From the NCBI GenBank assembly GCA_024224995.1, contig JAAENB010000781.1:1-8150 (forward strand): 8,150 nt of DNA, given 5' to 3'. This document shows, piece by piece, positions 1-6,829 of this stretch (position 1 is its first letter; the number at the start of each line of letters is the position of its first letter). This DNA is from a bacterium. Its GTDB lineage: Bacteria; Spirochaetota; UBA4802; UBA5550. The position numbers and the translations under genes are program-made. A model generated the notes under the pieces. That model saw only the letters and a list, made by a program, of their open reading frames with translations. It was not told the origin of the DNA and searched no databases.

Positions 1-70
1 AACCCTGCGAGGGGGGCGGATCCTGCGATGGGGGTGGAACGTGCGAGGGTTGCGGACCCTGCGAGGGGTG
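1..70. repeat. Degenerate 18-bp tandem repeat, about four units
   Basis: Units lie at 1-16 (partial), 17-34, 35-52 and 53-70, with consensus CGGACCCTGCGAGGGGTG. The core CCCTGCGAGGG can pair CCC with GGG around a TGCGA loop, so single-stranded units could form tiny hairpins. The unit length is a multiple of three, as expected if the array is translated. A further pair of units occurs at 374-409. Confidence 0.8.
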
Positions 71-95
71 TCAATTTTGCCGGAAAAATAGATAA
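1..95 (+). CDS. C-terminal end of a Cys/Gly-rich repeat protein (partial)
   Basis: The frame read from position 3 is open from the window edge to a TAA at 93-95. It encodes about 30 residues with seven cysteines, repeating Cys-Glu/Asp-Gly spaced by Gly, Cys, Ser, Thr or Pro, and ending in Cys-Arg-Lys-Asn-Arg. Differences between the 18-bp units in this frame are often silent (GGG/GGT, GGC/GGT, TGC/TGT) or conservative (GAG/GAT), and the Cys of each Cys-Glu/Asp-Gly motif is kept, which favours coding. The start lies outside the window. I do not recognise the protein; clustered cysteines would suit metal binding or a disulfide-rich secreted tail, but this is inference. The opposite strand is also open across the array (Pro/Ser- or Ala/Gly/Ser-rich frames), but the frame I followed upstream showed no nearby ATG. 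The gene would converge on the alpha-2-macroglobulin gene. Confidence 0.4.
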   Translation, partial: PCEGGGSCDGGGTCEGCGPCEGCQFCRKNR

Positions 96-180
96 TTTCT
101 CACCCCCATTTTTTCTTTGAAGAGAAACGTCAAAAAAAACGTCATAAAACCACAAAATAAAATTAGCGCATAAATGTCGT

Positions 181-284
181 GGGGATAAGCGGTATTTCTC
201 CGGAACAGGAGCCAGGACGGCGACGCCCCTGTTTAATACAGGACGTATTATAACAGGGGTGGAGGAGAAATACCGCTTATCCCC
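181..284. repeat. Long composite inverted repeat (21-bp outer stem plus inner hairpin)
   Basis: The arms 181-201 and 264-284 are perfect reverse complements over 21 bp. Inside them, CCCCTGTT (226-233) pairs with AACAGGGG (252-259), and TAATAC (234-239) pairs with GTATTA (245-250). This gives a 14-bp inner stem with one bulged base at 251 and a five-base loop at 240-244. The two stems are separated by an asymmetric internal loop of 24 bases on the left and 4 on the right. No T-tract follows on either strand, so it is not a normal intrinsic terminator. It could be a small non-autonomous mobile element or a REP-like palindrome. No transposase is present to support either. Confidence 0.85.
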
Positions 285-373
285 CAGAGCACCATCACAA
301 TTCCGCTGCGCTCGATTACAAAAATAAAAAGAAAAAAAATCCTTGTCTACCACCGAAATCGAAACCCCAGCCG

Positions 374-409
374 CAGCCCCTGCGAGGGGTGCGGACCCTG
401 CGAAAAGGA
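374..409. repeat. Second patch of the 18-bp repeat, two units
   Basis: Positions 374-391 differ from the consensus unit of the first array at two bases. Positions 392-403 match it exactly before the sequence diverges into an A-rich run. It lies about 300 bp from the first array, in the same reading frame modulo three, but with a stop at 93 between them. It may be a relic of a longer array or a dispersed copy. Confidence 0.7.
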
Positions 410-434
410 GACCGCACAGGAAACAAAGCAGGAA

Positions 435-452
435 CTGTCGTTTAAACGGCAG
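435..452 (-). terminator. Weak hairpin after the alpha-2-macroglobulin gene
   Basis: CTGTCGTTTAAACGGCAG is an almost perfect palindrome starting 6 bp after the minus-strand stop codon. On the minus strand it is followed by TTCCTGCTTTG rather than a proper U-tract. It may help end or stabilise the transcript, but it is not a convincing intrinsic terminator. Confidence 0.3.
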
Positions 453-457
453 AGGCA

Positions 458-3400
458 CTATTTTTTTTGCACCTTAATTTCCGAAGGAGCAGACCAGCCC
501 TGGATAGACGGTTCGTACATACACTCCATACGGGAAGCCCGAACCATAAAACTACCAGGCAGCTCCGCCCGCACAATATAGGCAATCTCGTAAATCTGCC
601 CTTTCCGCAGTTTATTGAAGAAGAAAACCATCCTGTTGTCCCAGCGTTCACTATGAACATAAGGCTTATACTCATCATAGGCGTTCTTCCGAACCACTTC
701 AAAACCGGAAGGAAGATAATCTTCCAGAACAAGATATTCAAAATCATCATGAGCCTTAAAGCGCAGGGTAACCAGGAGTTCATCACCAACACGGATGGTC
801 TTTTTGTCCTGAAGACTCCGGGGAACCATATACTCACGGTTATGAATATCCCGGACCCGGGCAATCCCTGAAAAATTCCTGAACAATTCAATCCCGTTCG
901 ACAGGGAACTCAAGCCCTTCTTTTCGGACTTAAATACCGAAAGAAACCCCTTGGGCTTAAAATAAAGCGTACCGGCGGCAGCAACATTATAAAATACGGT
1001 TTTACCGCCTGTGCCAGAAGCCGTAACGGAAATATCCTTGCGGGAAGAAAAACCGGAAACAGGGATATGCTTAACCAGTTCCTCAGTCTTTTTAATATTC
1101 CCGGGATCGTACTCAAAAGAAGCAATCTGTTTCCCTTCCATTGAAAACTGAATGGACGCCCGTCCGCTAGGGGGTTCTTCCCCGTTCCGCACAAAGTCAC
1201 ATATGGCAAAAATAACATGGGCTGTTTCTTTGGTAGAACCCCAGGAAGTACCAACACTTCTCCGGGCAAGGGAACTCACAGCCTGGGCCGCCATTGAACT
1301 CCGGTCATTGGCGGCAATGAGAGTAGACAGAACGTGAGCCGTCATCTCAGTACGGCCGCCCTGCCAACCCCAGCGCTGACGCCCAAAACTCTGCCAATAA
1401 ATCCCTTTGGCGTCTTTTTTCATGAGACCTTTTAATTCGGCCAGGTACTTCTTAATTCCCGAAGAACGTTTTTCTCTTAAATGGCTCAGGGTTAAATTTC
1501 CCGGAACTGTTCTCGGCTTCATGTGAGTGAGCGCGCGAACAGTATACGTAAGAGAATAAGGATTTTTACCGTTTTTAGCAAACCCCTTTTCCAGGTCATT
1601 ATACGCGGACATATCCCACTTACCCCATAAGGCGTACACATACAGGAGATATGCTTTTGCGTCGTAATCGCTCAGGGACGAACTGGTGATCATTCTTCGA
1701 ACAGCGGAAAGGCCCCGTTTAACAGTATTCTTATCCACCTTGTAGCCGTACTTTTTAGCATGGAATAGCGAATAGAGCACATACCCGGTTAAATAATAAT
1801 TGCCCCGGTCACCGGACCACCAGCCCCAGGAGCCATCGGAATTCTGAAAGCGCTGCATTTTAGCAACACCCATAGCGGTCATCTTACCAATATCCTTTTG
1901 ATCCTTGCTGGTAACCAGGTGAGAATATTTAGTATCTTTCAACACCTGGTGAACAGCCAGAAGCGGAACAAACTTATTCAGGGTTTGCTCAACACAACCG
2001 TAAGGATATTTGATGAGATCCTTAGTAGCCTTCAGGATCTGCAGCACAGGAGAAGGATTCACGGATATGGTAATCGTTTCCGGAACAAATTCAAAATCTT
2101 CATCGGACTTCAGAGGCTTTAGAACCACCTTTTTATTCGCGCCAAGATCACCCATGCCGTAAAGCTTAAATGGAGATCCGCGCTTTTCCACGGGAACCTT
2201 AACGCGCAGGGCATCCTTGGCCTTAGCGTCGGCCCTGGCATCATACCGGAGCGTAACCCTGTTTGTTTTTTCCGGAACAACTATAGTATGATAGCTCCGA
2301 GCCGATCCAAAAGCCGGAAGGCTGATCTTAAGCGGACTGTCGGGAGGAGCAATTTTTCCGTTAACCTTAAGCGTGGTATTCACATTGGGAAGTCCCCTGC
2401 CCGTATTACTGTTAACGATCCCAATAAGACCAATGGTATCCTTTTCTATCATAAACCGCGGTTTCCCGATCCGCGCGATGAGGTCCTGGGTAACCAGGAA
2501 TTTTTTCCGTTTTTGGCCCAGTCTACCGGCACGGTCGTGGCCCCTGACCGTAAGCCGCCAGGTAGTAAGATTGTCGGGAAGGGTAAACGAAACCGAAGCC
2601 TTCCCTTTCGCGTTGGTCCGGATATTGGCTTTCCAGAAAGCAGTATCCTCAAATTTTTCCCGCACCTTGACCTTGCCTTCTTTACCCGCGCCGGCAAGAA
2701 CAGTTATTGGATATGAATAGGCCGAAAGAACCCAGTTCGATATCTTCGTATAGAAGAAATTCCGAATATGCGGAGTAAAGTCACGGCGCACATGATAAAT
2801 AGCCTCATCAACAGCCGAAAGAGAGATATCGGCCTTTACCGGGGCTCCCCTTTTATTCTTTGCCGTAATTTGGATGGTAGCCGTATCACCGGGCATATAC
2901 CGCTCCCTGTCCGGTTTTACGAATATATCCATTTCCGTATCTTTTGTGGGCAGGGAAATATTCGCGGTACTGGTAAACAGAGCCCGCTTTCGCTGCATTG
3001 TAGCGGTTACGTAAAAATTGGGCGCGTAACTCGCTTTCACCGGCAGGGTAATGGGAGTAATATTTCCTTTTAGACGCACCACCTTTGACAAATAAATATC
3101 CTTGCCCTCAAGAGTCAGGAGAACATGGGCGTTGGTAAAGCGTGTTTTTATGAGACAGGTAAGAGGACCCGGTTTTTGCATGGTTTTGGAATTTACGTCA
3201 AGTTCCAGGTTTTTAAACCGCGACGCGATATTTCCGCCAAAACGGTTATATATCCAGATGACCCTGGATGCCGTAATGGTATTGTTCCGCCGGTCCGCCC
3301 CGGTAACCACGATATCGAACTCACCGCGATGAAGGAATTTTTCCGGCAGGGCAAGTTTCGCTTTCCCGTCTGCCCCGGTCTCGATCTTTCGTTCAAATAT

Positions 3401-5878
3401 GGGCCGTTTGCCGTGCACATAAACCCGCTGATAGGGTTTCCAGGTATACCGGTATAGCGCGACCTTCAATTTCGCGGAAACCGGTTTACCGGTATGTGAA
3501 AGGGTTTTTATTATAACTTTTTTCTTTTCATCATCGGCGAAAAAATTCTGCTCAGGGTTTATTTTAACATAAAATTCACCGCGGCCAACTTTGATCTTTT
3601 TCCGGGTAGTAACACTAATATTCGACTTGTCCACAACAGTCGCTTCAAGGGTAATTTCCCGGTCATAGGGCTTGCTGCCCGAATAAAGAGAGGCCCGGGC
3701 AATGCCGTTCCCATCGAGATATTTTTCCCCTTCCAGCATTATCCTGTTATATGAAGTAACCGGGGAGTCTTCTTCCCACCAGTACCGGGTATCCGTATCC
3801 CGGAGCCGGGTCTCGTAAAAACGGAACCGGACCAGGGCTCCTTTGAGCGGAGCGCCAAAAAAATATTTCGATTCTATTTTAAAGTCAACGGTATCGCCAT
3901 TGATAAAATAATCCCGTGCCGGCGTAAGATCAATTTTAAATTCCGGTTTCCGGTACTGCTCAACGTAAAACCTGCCCGCGCCATAGAGGTTCTTTTTTGA
4001 ATGGCCAACGCGGATTTCATGCACTCCCAGGTTCCCGGTTGTAGAGAGCTTTATTTTGCCGTTCGCGGTGCCCCACTGGTCCAGGGTCATGCTCCCTTCC
4101 TTAATTGTTTTATTCATGTCACGATTTCGAATTTTATAATAGAACTTGTGCCCGGCCCTGGGAACGAATTTTGATTTCCGGGTTTTGCCGATTATTTTAT
4201 AAAATACCGTATCCCCTGCCCGGTATACGGGCCTGTCCGTATAAATATAATACTTGTTCTTTTCCCGCTGAAAAACAGCCGGAGAACCGGTACTGCACAG
4301 GGCATAGCTGCCGTCTTTCCCGATAACCAGCACAGAGAGATGCTTTTTCGTCCGCACTCTATGCTTAAAAACTCCTCCTTTACCGGTCTTGCCTTTTTTT
4401 ATAATGGCAACAGGAAGGTCTTCAATCCGCTTTGGCGGTTTATGAGGATAACGGGAATTTTTATATCGCCGGTCACTCGGCGTAGAATCAAATACCACAA
4501 CCCTGGCGCCCCGTATGGGTTTATTGTTTACCAGGTTGGTAACATAGGTCATTATGGCAAAGCGCGAGCGTTTCACCACAACCCCAACGGAAGTAACAGT
4601 AAAAAACTTCCGGCTGAGAACCCTGCCCGGTCCTTTTACCTCAATACAGTAGCCCCCGGTAGAAAGCGGTTTTTTAATATCCAGGTTCTGGTAGCGCCAG
4701 TCATAGGGCCTGAAATTTCGAACCGGTTCATCCCATGAGGAGATTTTTTTAAAGCGTTCCCTTCCTGGGTTCATTGAATCGGGGTCGGCGCGGCCTTTTA
4801 AAAACACAGCCACGGGAACTTTATACAGCGTAGCTTTAACCTTTTCAACCCTGAAGGTCCGTAAATTAAAAGAGACCTTGTTTCCCGGGGCGAACGTATA
4901 CCGGTAGGTATAAATATTCACTTCAGGTTTTTTAGGCACCACAACAAAATTAAGATTTTTCAGTTCCTGCCCTTCGGGAATAGTAATATAGGGACGTTCC
5001 AGTTTATAAAATCCCTGGTGCGTTATTCTGAGTTTATATCTCCCGGGCTTAAGATCTTCAACCCGGTAAGTACCGTCATGATAGGTAGACCCGGTAAAAT
5101 TCCATCTTCCCAGGGCAGTAACATTGATATTCACTGCCGGGATCTTAAGCCCCTTTATGGTAATTTTTCCCGACAGGGACGCGGGGCGGTACATACGCAT
5201 GGGAAGGGTAAACGTTTCCCCGCTATTAATATATTTCAGGCTTGCGGTTTCAGTAATATACCCGGCCCTGTTAAAAGTAACATAATACCGGGCATATGCA
5301 AGCTTACGAAACTTGTAGCGTCCATTCTCATCGGTCTTGACGATCACGGGTTTCCCCTGGGATGAGCGGTTATACCGGTAATAACGATATCCTTTTCTGA
5401 GTTTTACCTCTACTCCGGAAAGCCCTTTACCCGAACTGTTGCTCACCACCCCGGAGATTATAGCCTCGGGAGTAAGCCGAATCGTCTGTTTACCGGGAGA
5501 GATCTTTCCCTTTGACCGGTACGAAACATATCCATCTGCAATAACTTCCAGAATATAACTGACCTGGGTAATATATCCTTTTATTTCAAAATTCCCATTG
5601 GAATCGGTCTTTGCCAGGTAGTATCCCATTCCCATATTGGCGTTTTTCAACTCAACAGTGGCATTGGCTATGGGTTTTTCTTTATCTCTATACCCGGTCA
5701 CAACCCGGCCTTTTATTACGGCCTCTTCCGAAAGCTTTCCATCTTTCGAATCAGTAGTATACACCTTCCTGCCGTCATCCAGGGTCTCTTTCTTTACCCC
5801 GAAAGTGCTGCATGAAAACAAAACTGCAGTGCATAATACAAATAATAAAACATTCAAAAACCTGCGCTTTTTCAGCAT
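458..5878 (-). CDS. Bacterial alpha-2-macroglobulin family lipoprotein with intact thioester motif
   Basis: This 1806-residue protein is a probable envelope protease trap. A basic, hydrophobic signal peptide ends in a lipobox (Leu20-Phe-Ser-Cys23); Ser at +2 would suit outer-membrane sorting under the enterobacterial rule. Three beta-sandwich carboxypeptidase-regulatory-like domains follow (about 53-136, 139-228, 232-313), then macroglobulin-type domains with the family motif IYTDRPVYRAGDTV (545-558), and the A2M core near 1072-1113 (FEDTAFW, LPDNLTTWRLTVRG). The thioester site is Gly1294-Cys1295-Val-Glu-Gln1298, with Tyr1291 four residues before the Cys, where a Tyr is reported to shield the thioester in the Salmonella homologue (from memory). 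An alpha-toroid thioester domain runs to about 1565 (GSWGWW at 1349, WGSTKETA at 1546), then C-terminal beta domains. ATG at 5876-5878 has AGGAG (5886-5890) seven bases upstream; the stop is TAG. It appears monocistronic. The usual partner pbpC is absent. Lys, Arg and Tyr are abundant. Confidence 0.95.
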   Translation of the reverse strand: MLKKRRFLNVLLFVLCTAVLFSCSTFGVKKETLDDGRKVYTTDSKDGKLSEEAVIKGRVVTGYRDKEKPIANATVELKNANMGMGYYLAKTDSNGNFEIKGYITQVSYILEVIADGYVSYRSKGKISPGKQTIRLTPEAIISGVVSNSSGKGLSGVEVKLRKGYRYYRYNRSSQGKPVIVKTDENGRYKFRKLAYARYYVTFNRAGYITETASLKYINSGETFTLPMRMYRPASLSGKITIKGLKIPAVNINVTALGRWNFTGSTYHDGTYRVEDLKPGRYKLRITHQGFYKLERPYITIPEGQELKNLNFVVVPKKPEVNIYTYRYTFAPGNKVSFNLRTFRVEKVKATLYKVPVAVFLKGRADPDSMNPGRERFKKISSWDEPVRNFRPYDWRYQNLDIKKPLSTGGYCIEVKGPGRVLSRKFFTVTSVGVVVKRSRFAIMTYVTNLVNNKPIRGARVVVFDSTPSDRRYKNSRYPHKPPKRIEDLPVAIIKKGKTGKGGVFKHRVRTKKHLSVLVIGKDGSYALCSTGSPAVFQREKNKYYIYTDRPVYRAGDTVFYKIIGKTRKSKFVPRAGHKFYYKIRNRDMNKTIKEGSMTLDQWGTANGKIKLSTTGNLGVHEIRVGHSKKNLYGAGRFYVEQYRKPEFKIDLTPARDYFINGDTVDFKIESKYFFGAPLKGALVRFRFYETRLRDTDTRYWWEEDSPVTSYNRIMLEGEKYLDGNGIARASLYSGSKPYDREITLEATVVDKSNISVTTRKKIKVGRGEFYVKINPEQNFFADDEKKKVIIKTLSHTGKPVSAKLKVALYRYTWKPYQRVYVHGKRPIFERKIETGADGKAKLALPEKFLHRGEFDIVVTGADRRNNTITASRVIWIYNRFGGNIASRFKNLELDVNSKTMQKPGPLTCLIKTRFTNAHVLLTLEGKDIYLSKVVRLKGNITPITLPVKASYAPNFYVTATMQRKRALFTSTANISLPTKDTEMDIFVKPDRERYMPGDTATIQITAKNKRGAPVKADISLSAVDEAIYHVRRDFTPHIRNFFYTKISNWVLSAYSYPITVLAGAGKEGKVKVREKFEDTAFWKANIRTNAKGKASVSFTLPDNLTTWRLTVRGHDRAGRLGQKRKKFLVTQDLIARIGKPRFMIEKDTIGLIGIVNSNTGRGLPNVNTTLKVNGKIAPPDSPLKISLPAFGSARSYHTIVVPEKTNRVTLRYDARADAKAKDALRVKVPVEKRGSPFKLYGMGDLGANKKVVLKPLKSDEDFEFVPETITISVNPSPVLQILKATKDLIKYPYGCVEQTLNKFVPLLAVHQVLKDTKYSHLVTSKDQKDIGKMTAMGVAKMQRFQNSDGSWGWWSGDRGNYYLTGYVLYSLFHAKKYGYKVDKNTVKRGLSAVRRMITSSSLSDYDAKAYLLYVYALWGKWDMSAYNDLEKGFAKNGKNPYSLTYTVRALTHMKPRTVPGNLTLSHLREKRSSGIKKYLAELKGLMKKDAKGIYWQSFGRQRWGWQGGRTEMTAHVLSTLIAANDRSSMAAQAVSSLARRSVGTSWGSTKETAHVIFAICDFVRNGEEPPSGRASIQFSMEGKQIASFEYDPGNIKKTEELVKHIPVSGFSSRKDISVTASGTGGKTVFYNVAAAGTLYFKPKGFLSVFKSEKKGLSSLSNGIELFRNFSGIARVRDIHNREYMVPRSLQDKKTIRVGDELLVTLRFKAHDDFEYLVLEDYLPSGFEVVRKNAYDEYKPYVHSERWDNRMVFFFNKLRKGQIYEIAYIVRAELPGSFMVRASRMECMYEPSIQGWSAPSEIKVQKK

Positions 5879-5926
5879 TATATTTCTCCTGATACTTCAG
5901 TTTACACTCTTCCCTTTTATGCTTTG

Positions 5927-5955
5927 TTTATAAAATAATAGACGAATTGAGTCAA
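5927..5955 (-). promoter_or_regulatory. Sigma-70-type promoter of the alpha-2-macroglobulin gene
   Basis: On the minus strand, TTGACT (5950-5955) and TATAAA (5927-5932) are separated by exactly 17 bp, each box one mismatch from consensus. Transcription would start near 5920, leaving a leader of about 42 bases. An ATTGA-G-TCAAT palindrome (5946-5956) covers the -35 box. A second perfect -10 box (TATAAT, 5962-5967) lies just upstream but has no good -35. Confidence 0.65.
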
Positions 5956-6031
5956 TCAGAAATTATACTGCTAAAAAACTCACAAAAACACTTCAAAAGA
6001 GCATCCATCAGGGAAAAGACTCCCGAAAAGC

Positions 6032-6072
6032 AAAAAACCGGGACAAATCTGTCCCGGTGCTTTTTTTTTTTT
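6032..6072. terminator. Bidirectional intrinsic terminator
   Basis: An 8-bp GC-rich stem, CCGGGACA (6038-6045) with TGTCCCGG (6050-6057), has a four-base loop. On the plus strand it is followed by TGC and twelve Ts (6061-6072); on the minus strand by six Ts (6032-6037). It separates the minus-strand alpha-2-macroglobulin promoter from the plus-strand leader. It would also stop minus-strand transcripts coming leftward from the membrane protein gene at 6400-6765. Confidence 0.85.
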
Positions 6073-6076
6073 GTTA

Positions 6077-6104
6077 TTTACAAATGGAACAGGTTATTTA
6101 TAGT
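6077..6104 (+). promoter_or_regulatory. Candidate sigma-70-type promoter ahead of the plus-strand leader
   Basis: TTTACA (6077-6082) and TATAGT (6099-6104) are separated by 16 bp, each one mismatch from consensus. Transcription would begin near 6111. It sits immediately after the bidirectional terminator, so the plus-strand unit is likely to be transcribed independently. Confidence 0.5.
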
Positions 6105-6110
6105 AATCTA

Positions 6111-6222
6111 CGAAGTGCGAGAATAATTTTCTCATTCTAGTACTCTAATATTCATCTTAATAGGTTTTGTAGTTCTACGCGGCTGGGGTCCCCCCAAAGA
6201 TTCCAGCCGCCTACTTTTTTTT
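6111..6222 (+). ncRNA. Putative structured leader or small RNA before the 53-codon gene
   Basis: This is inferred from a promoter at one end and an intrinsic terminator at the other, with no open frame of note between. A 5' hairpin can form from GAGAA (6119-6123) and TTCTC (6129-6133), extended by GAA (6112-6114) with TTC (6135-6137). The 3' end is the strong terminator stem. It could be a stand-alone small RNA or an attenuation-type leader controlling the gene at 6246. I do not recognise a known riboswitch, 6S or tmRNA signature in it. Confidence 0.35.
6179..6222 (+). terminator. Intrinsic terminator or attenuator directly upstream of a gene
   Basis: GCGGCTGG (6179-6186) pairs perfectly with CCAGCCGC (6203-6210) around a 16-base loop, followed by CTAC and eight Ts (6215-6222). 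GTAG (6169-6172) could extend the stem by pairing with CTAC (6211-6214) across a bulge. The T-run ends only 11 bases before the ribosome-binding site of the next gene, so transcription of that gene must read through it or start very close by. Confidence 0.75.
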
Positions 6223-6233
6223 ATTTGCGGAAC

Positions 6234-6240
6234 GGGGAGA
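6234..6240 (+). promoter_or_regulatory. Ribosome-binding site that decides the start of the 53-codon gene
   Basis: GGGGAGA lies five bases before the ATG at 6246-6248. The frame stays open to a TTG at 6225, but using that would place this purine-rich site inside the coding sequence, so the ATG is preferred. Confidence 0.7.
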
Positions 6241-6245
6241 GAATA

Positions 6246-6407
6246 ATGCCAAATATCAATATCACAGTGGAATCCTTAGCATCCGCAATAAAACAATTGA
6301 ACAAAGAAGAGCTGGAATGGCTCACCATTTTATTAACCAGTGAAGGCAAAAACCCTTTAAAGAATAAAAAAGAGGAAGCCGCCCCGTTTGTCAACCGTCT
6401 TACATAA
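6246..6407 (+). CDS. Small hypothetical protein, 53 residues
   Basis: I do not recognise this protein. It is hydrophilic and probably helical. Residues 8-32 form an amphipathic pattern with repeated Leu/Ile (VESLASAIKQLNKEELEW and on), followed by a Lys/Glu-rich tail. Similar Leu-x-x-Ala-Ile-x-x-Leu-x-x-Glu-Glu patterns occur in many short bacterial proteins, including some antitoxin-like ones, but no toxin gene is adjacent and I assign no function. There is no signal peptide, membrane segment or cysteine. A strong ribosome-binding site and its own promoter-like region support it. A terminator stem ends 23 bases before the ATG, which suggests regulated read-through. Its last 8 bases overlap the 3' end of the convergent membrane protein gene. 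Confidence 0.6.
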   Translation: MPNINITVESLASAIKQLNKEELEWLTILLTSEGKNPLKNKKEEAAPFVNRLT

Positions 6408-6765
6408 AAAACAGTTGAAGAATAATCATTCCAAGCAGCGAAGCAATCAAAGAAATTACTAAAGCCATACTATAGCGGTCGTTCTTCCGTTTATGCCGTT
6501 TTGAATTAATAATTAATCCCACAACAGAACAAATAGCCAGGGGAATCATAAGGAAAAAAGAGTATTCCACCAGGGATGCGTTCCACATACTAAATCCCGT
6601 ACCGGTATTATAGAACCGGTCAAACATTGTCCCCCCTTTTGGTTTTGCCAGGGCAAGAAGAATAACAACAGAAAGCAAAACCAGTGATGAAACCAGGGCA
6701 AGAAAATTTTTACTTTTAATAAGCAAATCACCATTATGACGTTTATTTTTCCTTACCAGTGCCAT
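6400..6765 (-). CDS. Small three-helix membrane protein of unknown function
   Basis: This 121-residue protein has three predicted membrane helices: about 21-40, 67-86 and 99-120. A basic N-terminus (KNKRH) precedes the first, a loop of about 25 residues (KPKGGTMFDRFYN and on) follows it, and a strongly basic stretch, NSKRHKRKNDR (87-97), separates helices 2 and 3. By the positive-inside rule the N-terminus and the basic 2-3 loop face the cytoplasm. That puts the 1-2 loop and the C-terminus outside. No catalytic motif is visible. The topology resembles small integral membrane proteins of the DUF type, but I cannot name a family. The ATG has GGGAGG (6771-6776) five bases upstream and a well-matched promoter, so it is probably transcribed alone. 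Its stop overlaps the 3' end of the convergent 53-codon gene. Confidence 0.8.
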   Translation of the reverse strand: MALVRKNKRHNGDLLIKSKNFLALVSSLVLLSVVILLALAKPKGGTMFDRFYNTGTGFSMWNASLVEYSFFLMIPLAICSVVGLIINSKRHKRKNDRYSMALVISLIASLLGMIILQLFFM

Positions 6766-6800
6766 GAGTCCCTCCCATTGCCTATAGTATCGCTACTAAT

Positions 6801-6829
6801 AATATACGCAATGTGAGGGGAGGTTTCAA
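6801..6829 (-). promoter_or_regulatory. Sigma-70-type promoter of the three-helix membrane protein gene
   Basis: On the minus strand, TTGAAA (6824-6829) and TATATT (6801-6806) are 17 bp apart, each one mismatch from consensus. The predicted start near 6794 leaves a leader of about 28 bases that includes the ribosome-binding site. The -35 box lies within a hairpin-forming stretch (6818-6847) that follows the upstream gene's stop codon. Confidence 0.6.

Larger units (their letters stand above)
96..457. other. Intergenic region with palindrome and repeat, no convincing gene
   Basis: No frame here has a start codon, a ribosome site and a plausible protein together. The stretch separates two converging genes. 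It holds the composite palindrome at 181-284, a second patch of the 18-bp repeat at 374-409, and a short near-palindrome at 435-452 just after the minus-strand stop codon. The parts around 110-170 and 315-345 are A-rich. Confidence 0.7.

Noticed and set aside
125..146. Repeated ACGTCA motif, also present at 8143-8148 near the right edge
   Set aside because: The shared 11-mer is mostly A-tract, so its reappearance in AT-rich flanks is weak evidence for a direct repeat bounding an element.
181..284. Integron attC site or intrinsic terminator
   Set aside because: No GTTRRRY/RYYYAAC core pair is seen at the edges, there is no cassette array or integrase, and no T-tract follows the stem.
237..590. 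Plus-strand frame continuing the Cys-Glu-Gly-Cys-Gly-Pro repeat at 378-404 as a coding sequence
   Set aside because: No ATG or other plausible start with a ribosome site is found after the stop at 234-236, and the frame runs into the antisense of the large gene.
467..871. Plus-strand open frame of 134 codons opposite the start of the window's large gene
   Set aside because: It lies entirely antisense to the C-terminal domain of the alpha-2-macroglobulin, whose protein sequence is clearly conserved-looking. The product looks like nothing recognisable and has no ribosome-binding site. The other open frames inside 458-5878 and 6852-7658 are rejected for the same reason.
6111..6222. Known riboswitch, tmRNA, 6S RNA or tRNA
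   Set aside because: None of the conserved cores I know is visible, and no cloverleaf or CCA end can be drawn. It is kept only as an unnamed leader or small RNA.
6225..6245. TTG at 6225 as start of the small gene
   Set aside because: It would put the strong GGGGAGA ribosome site inside the coding region, and it lies right after the terminator T-run. The ATG at 6246 fits better.
6246..6765. Toxin-antitoxin pair formed by the small gene and the membrane protein gene
   Set aside because: The genes are convergent rather than in one operon and neither shows a recognisable toxin or antitoxin motif. A pattern of Leu and Glu in a helix is not enough.
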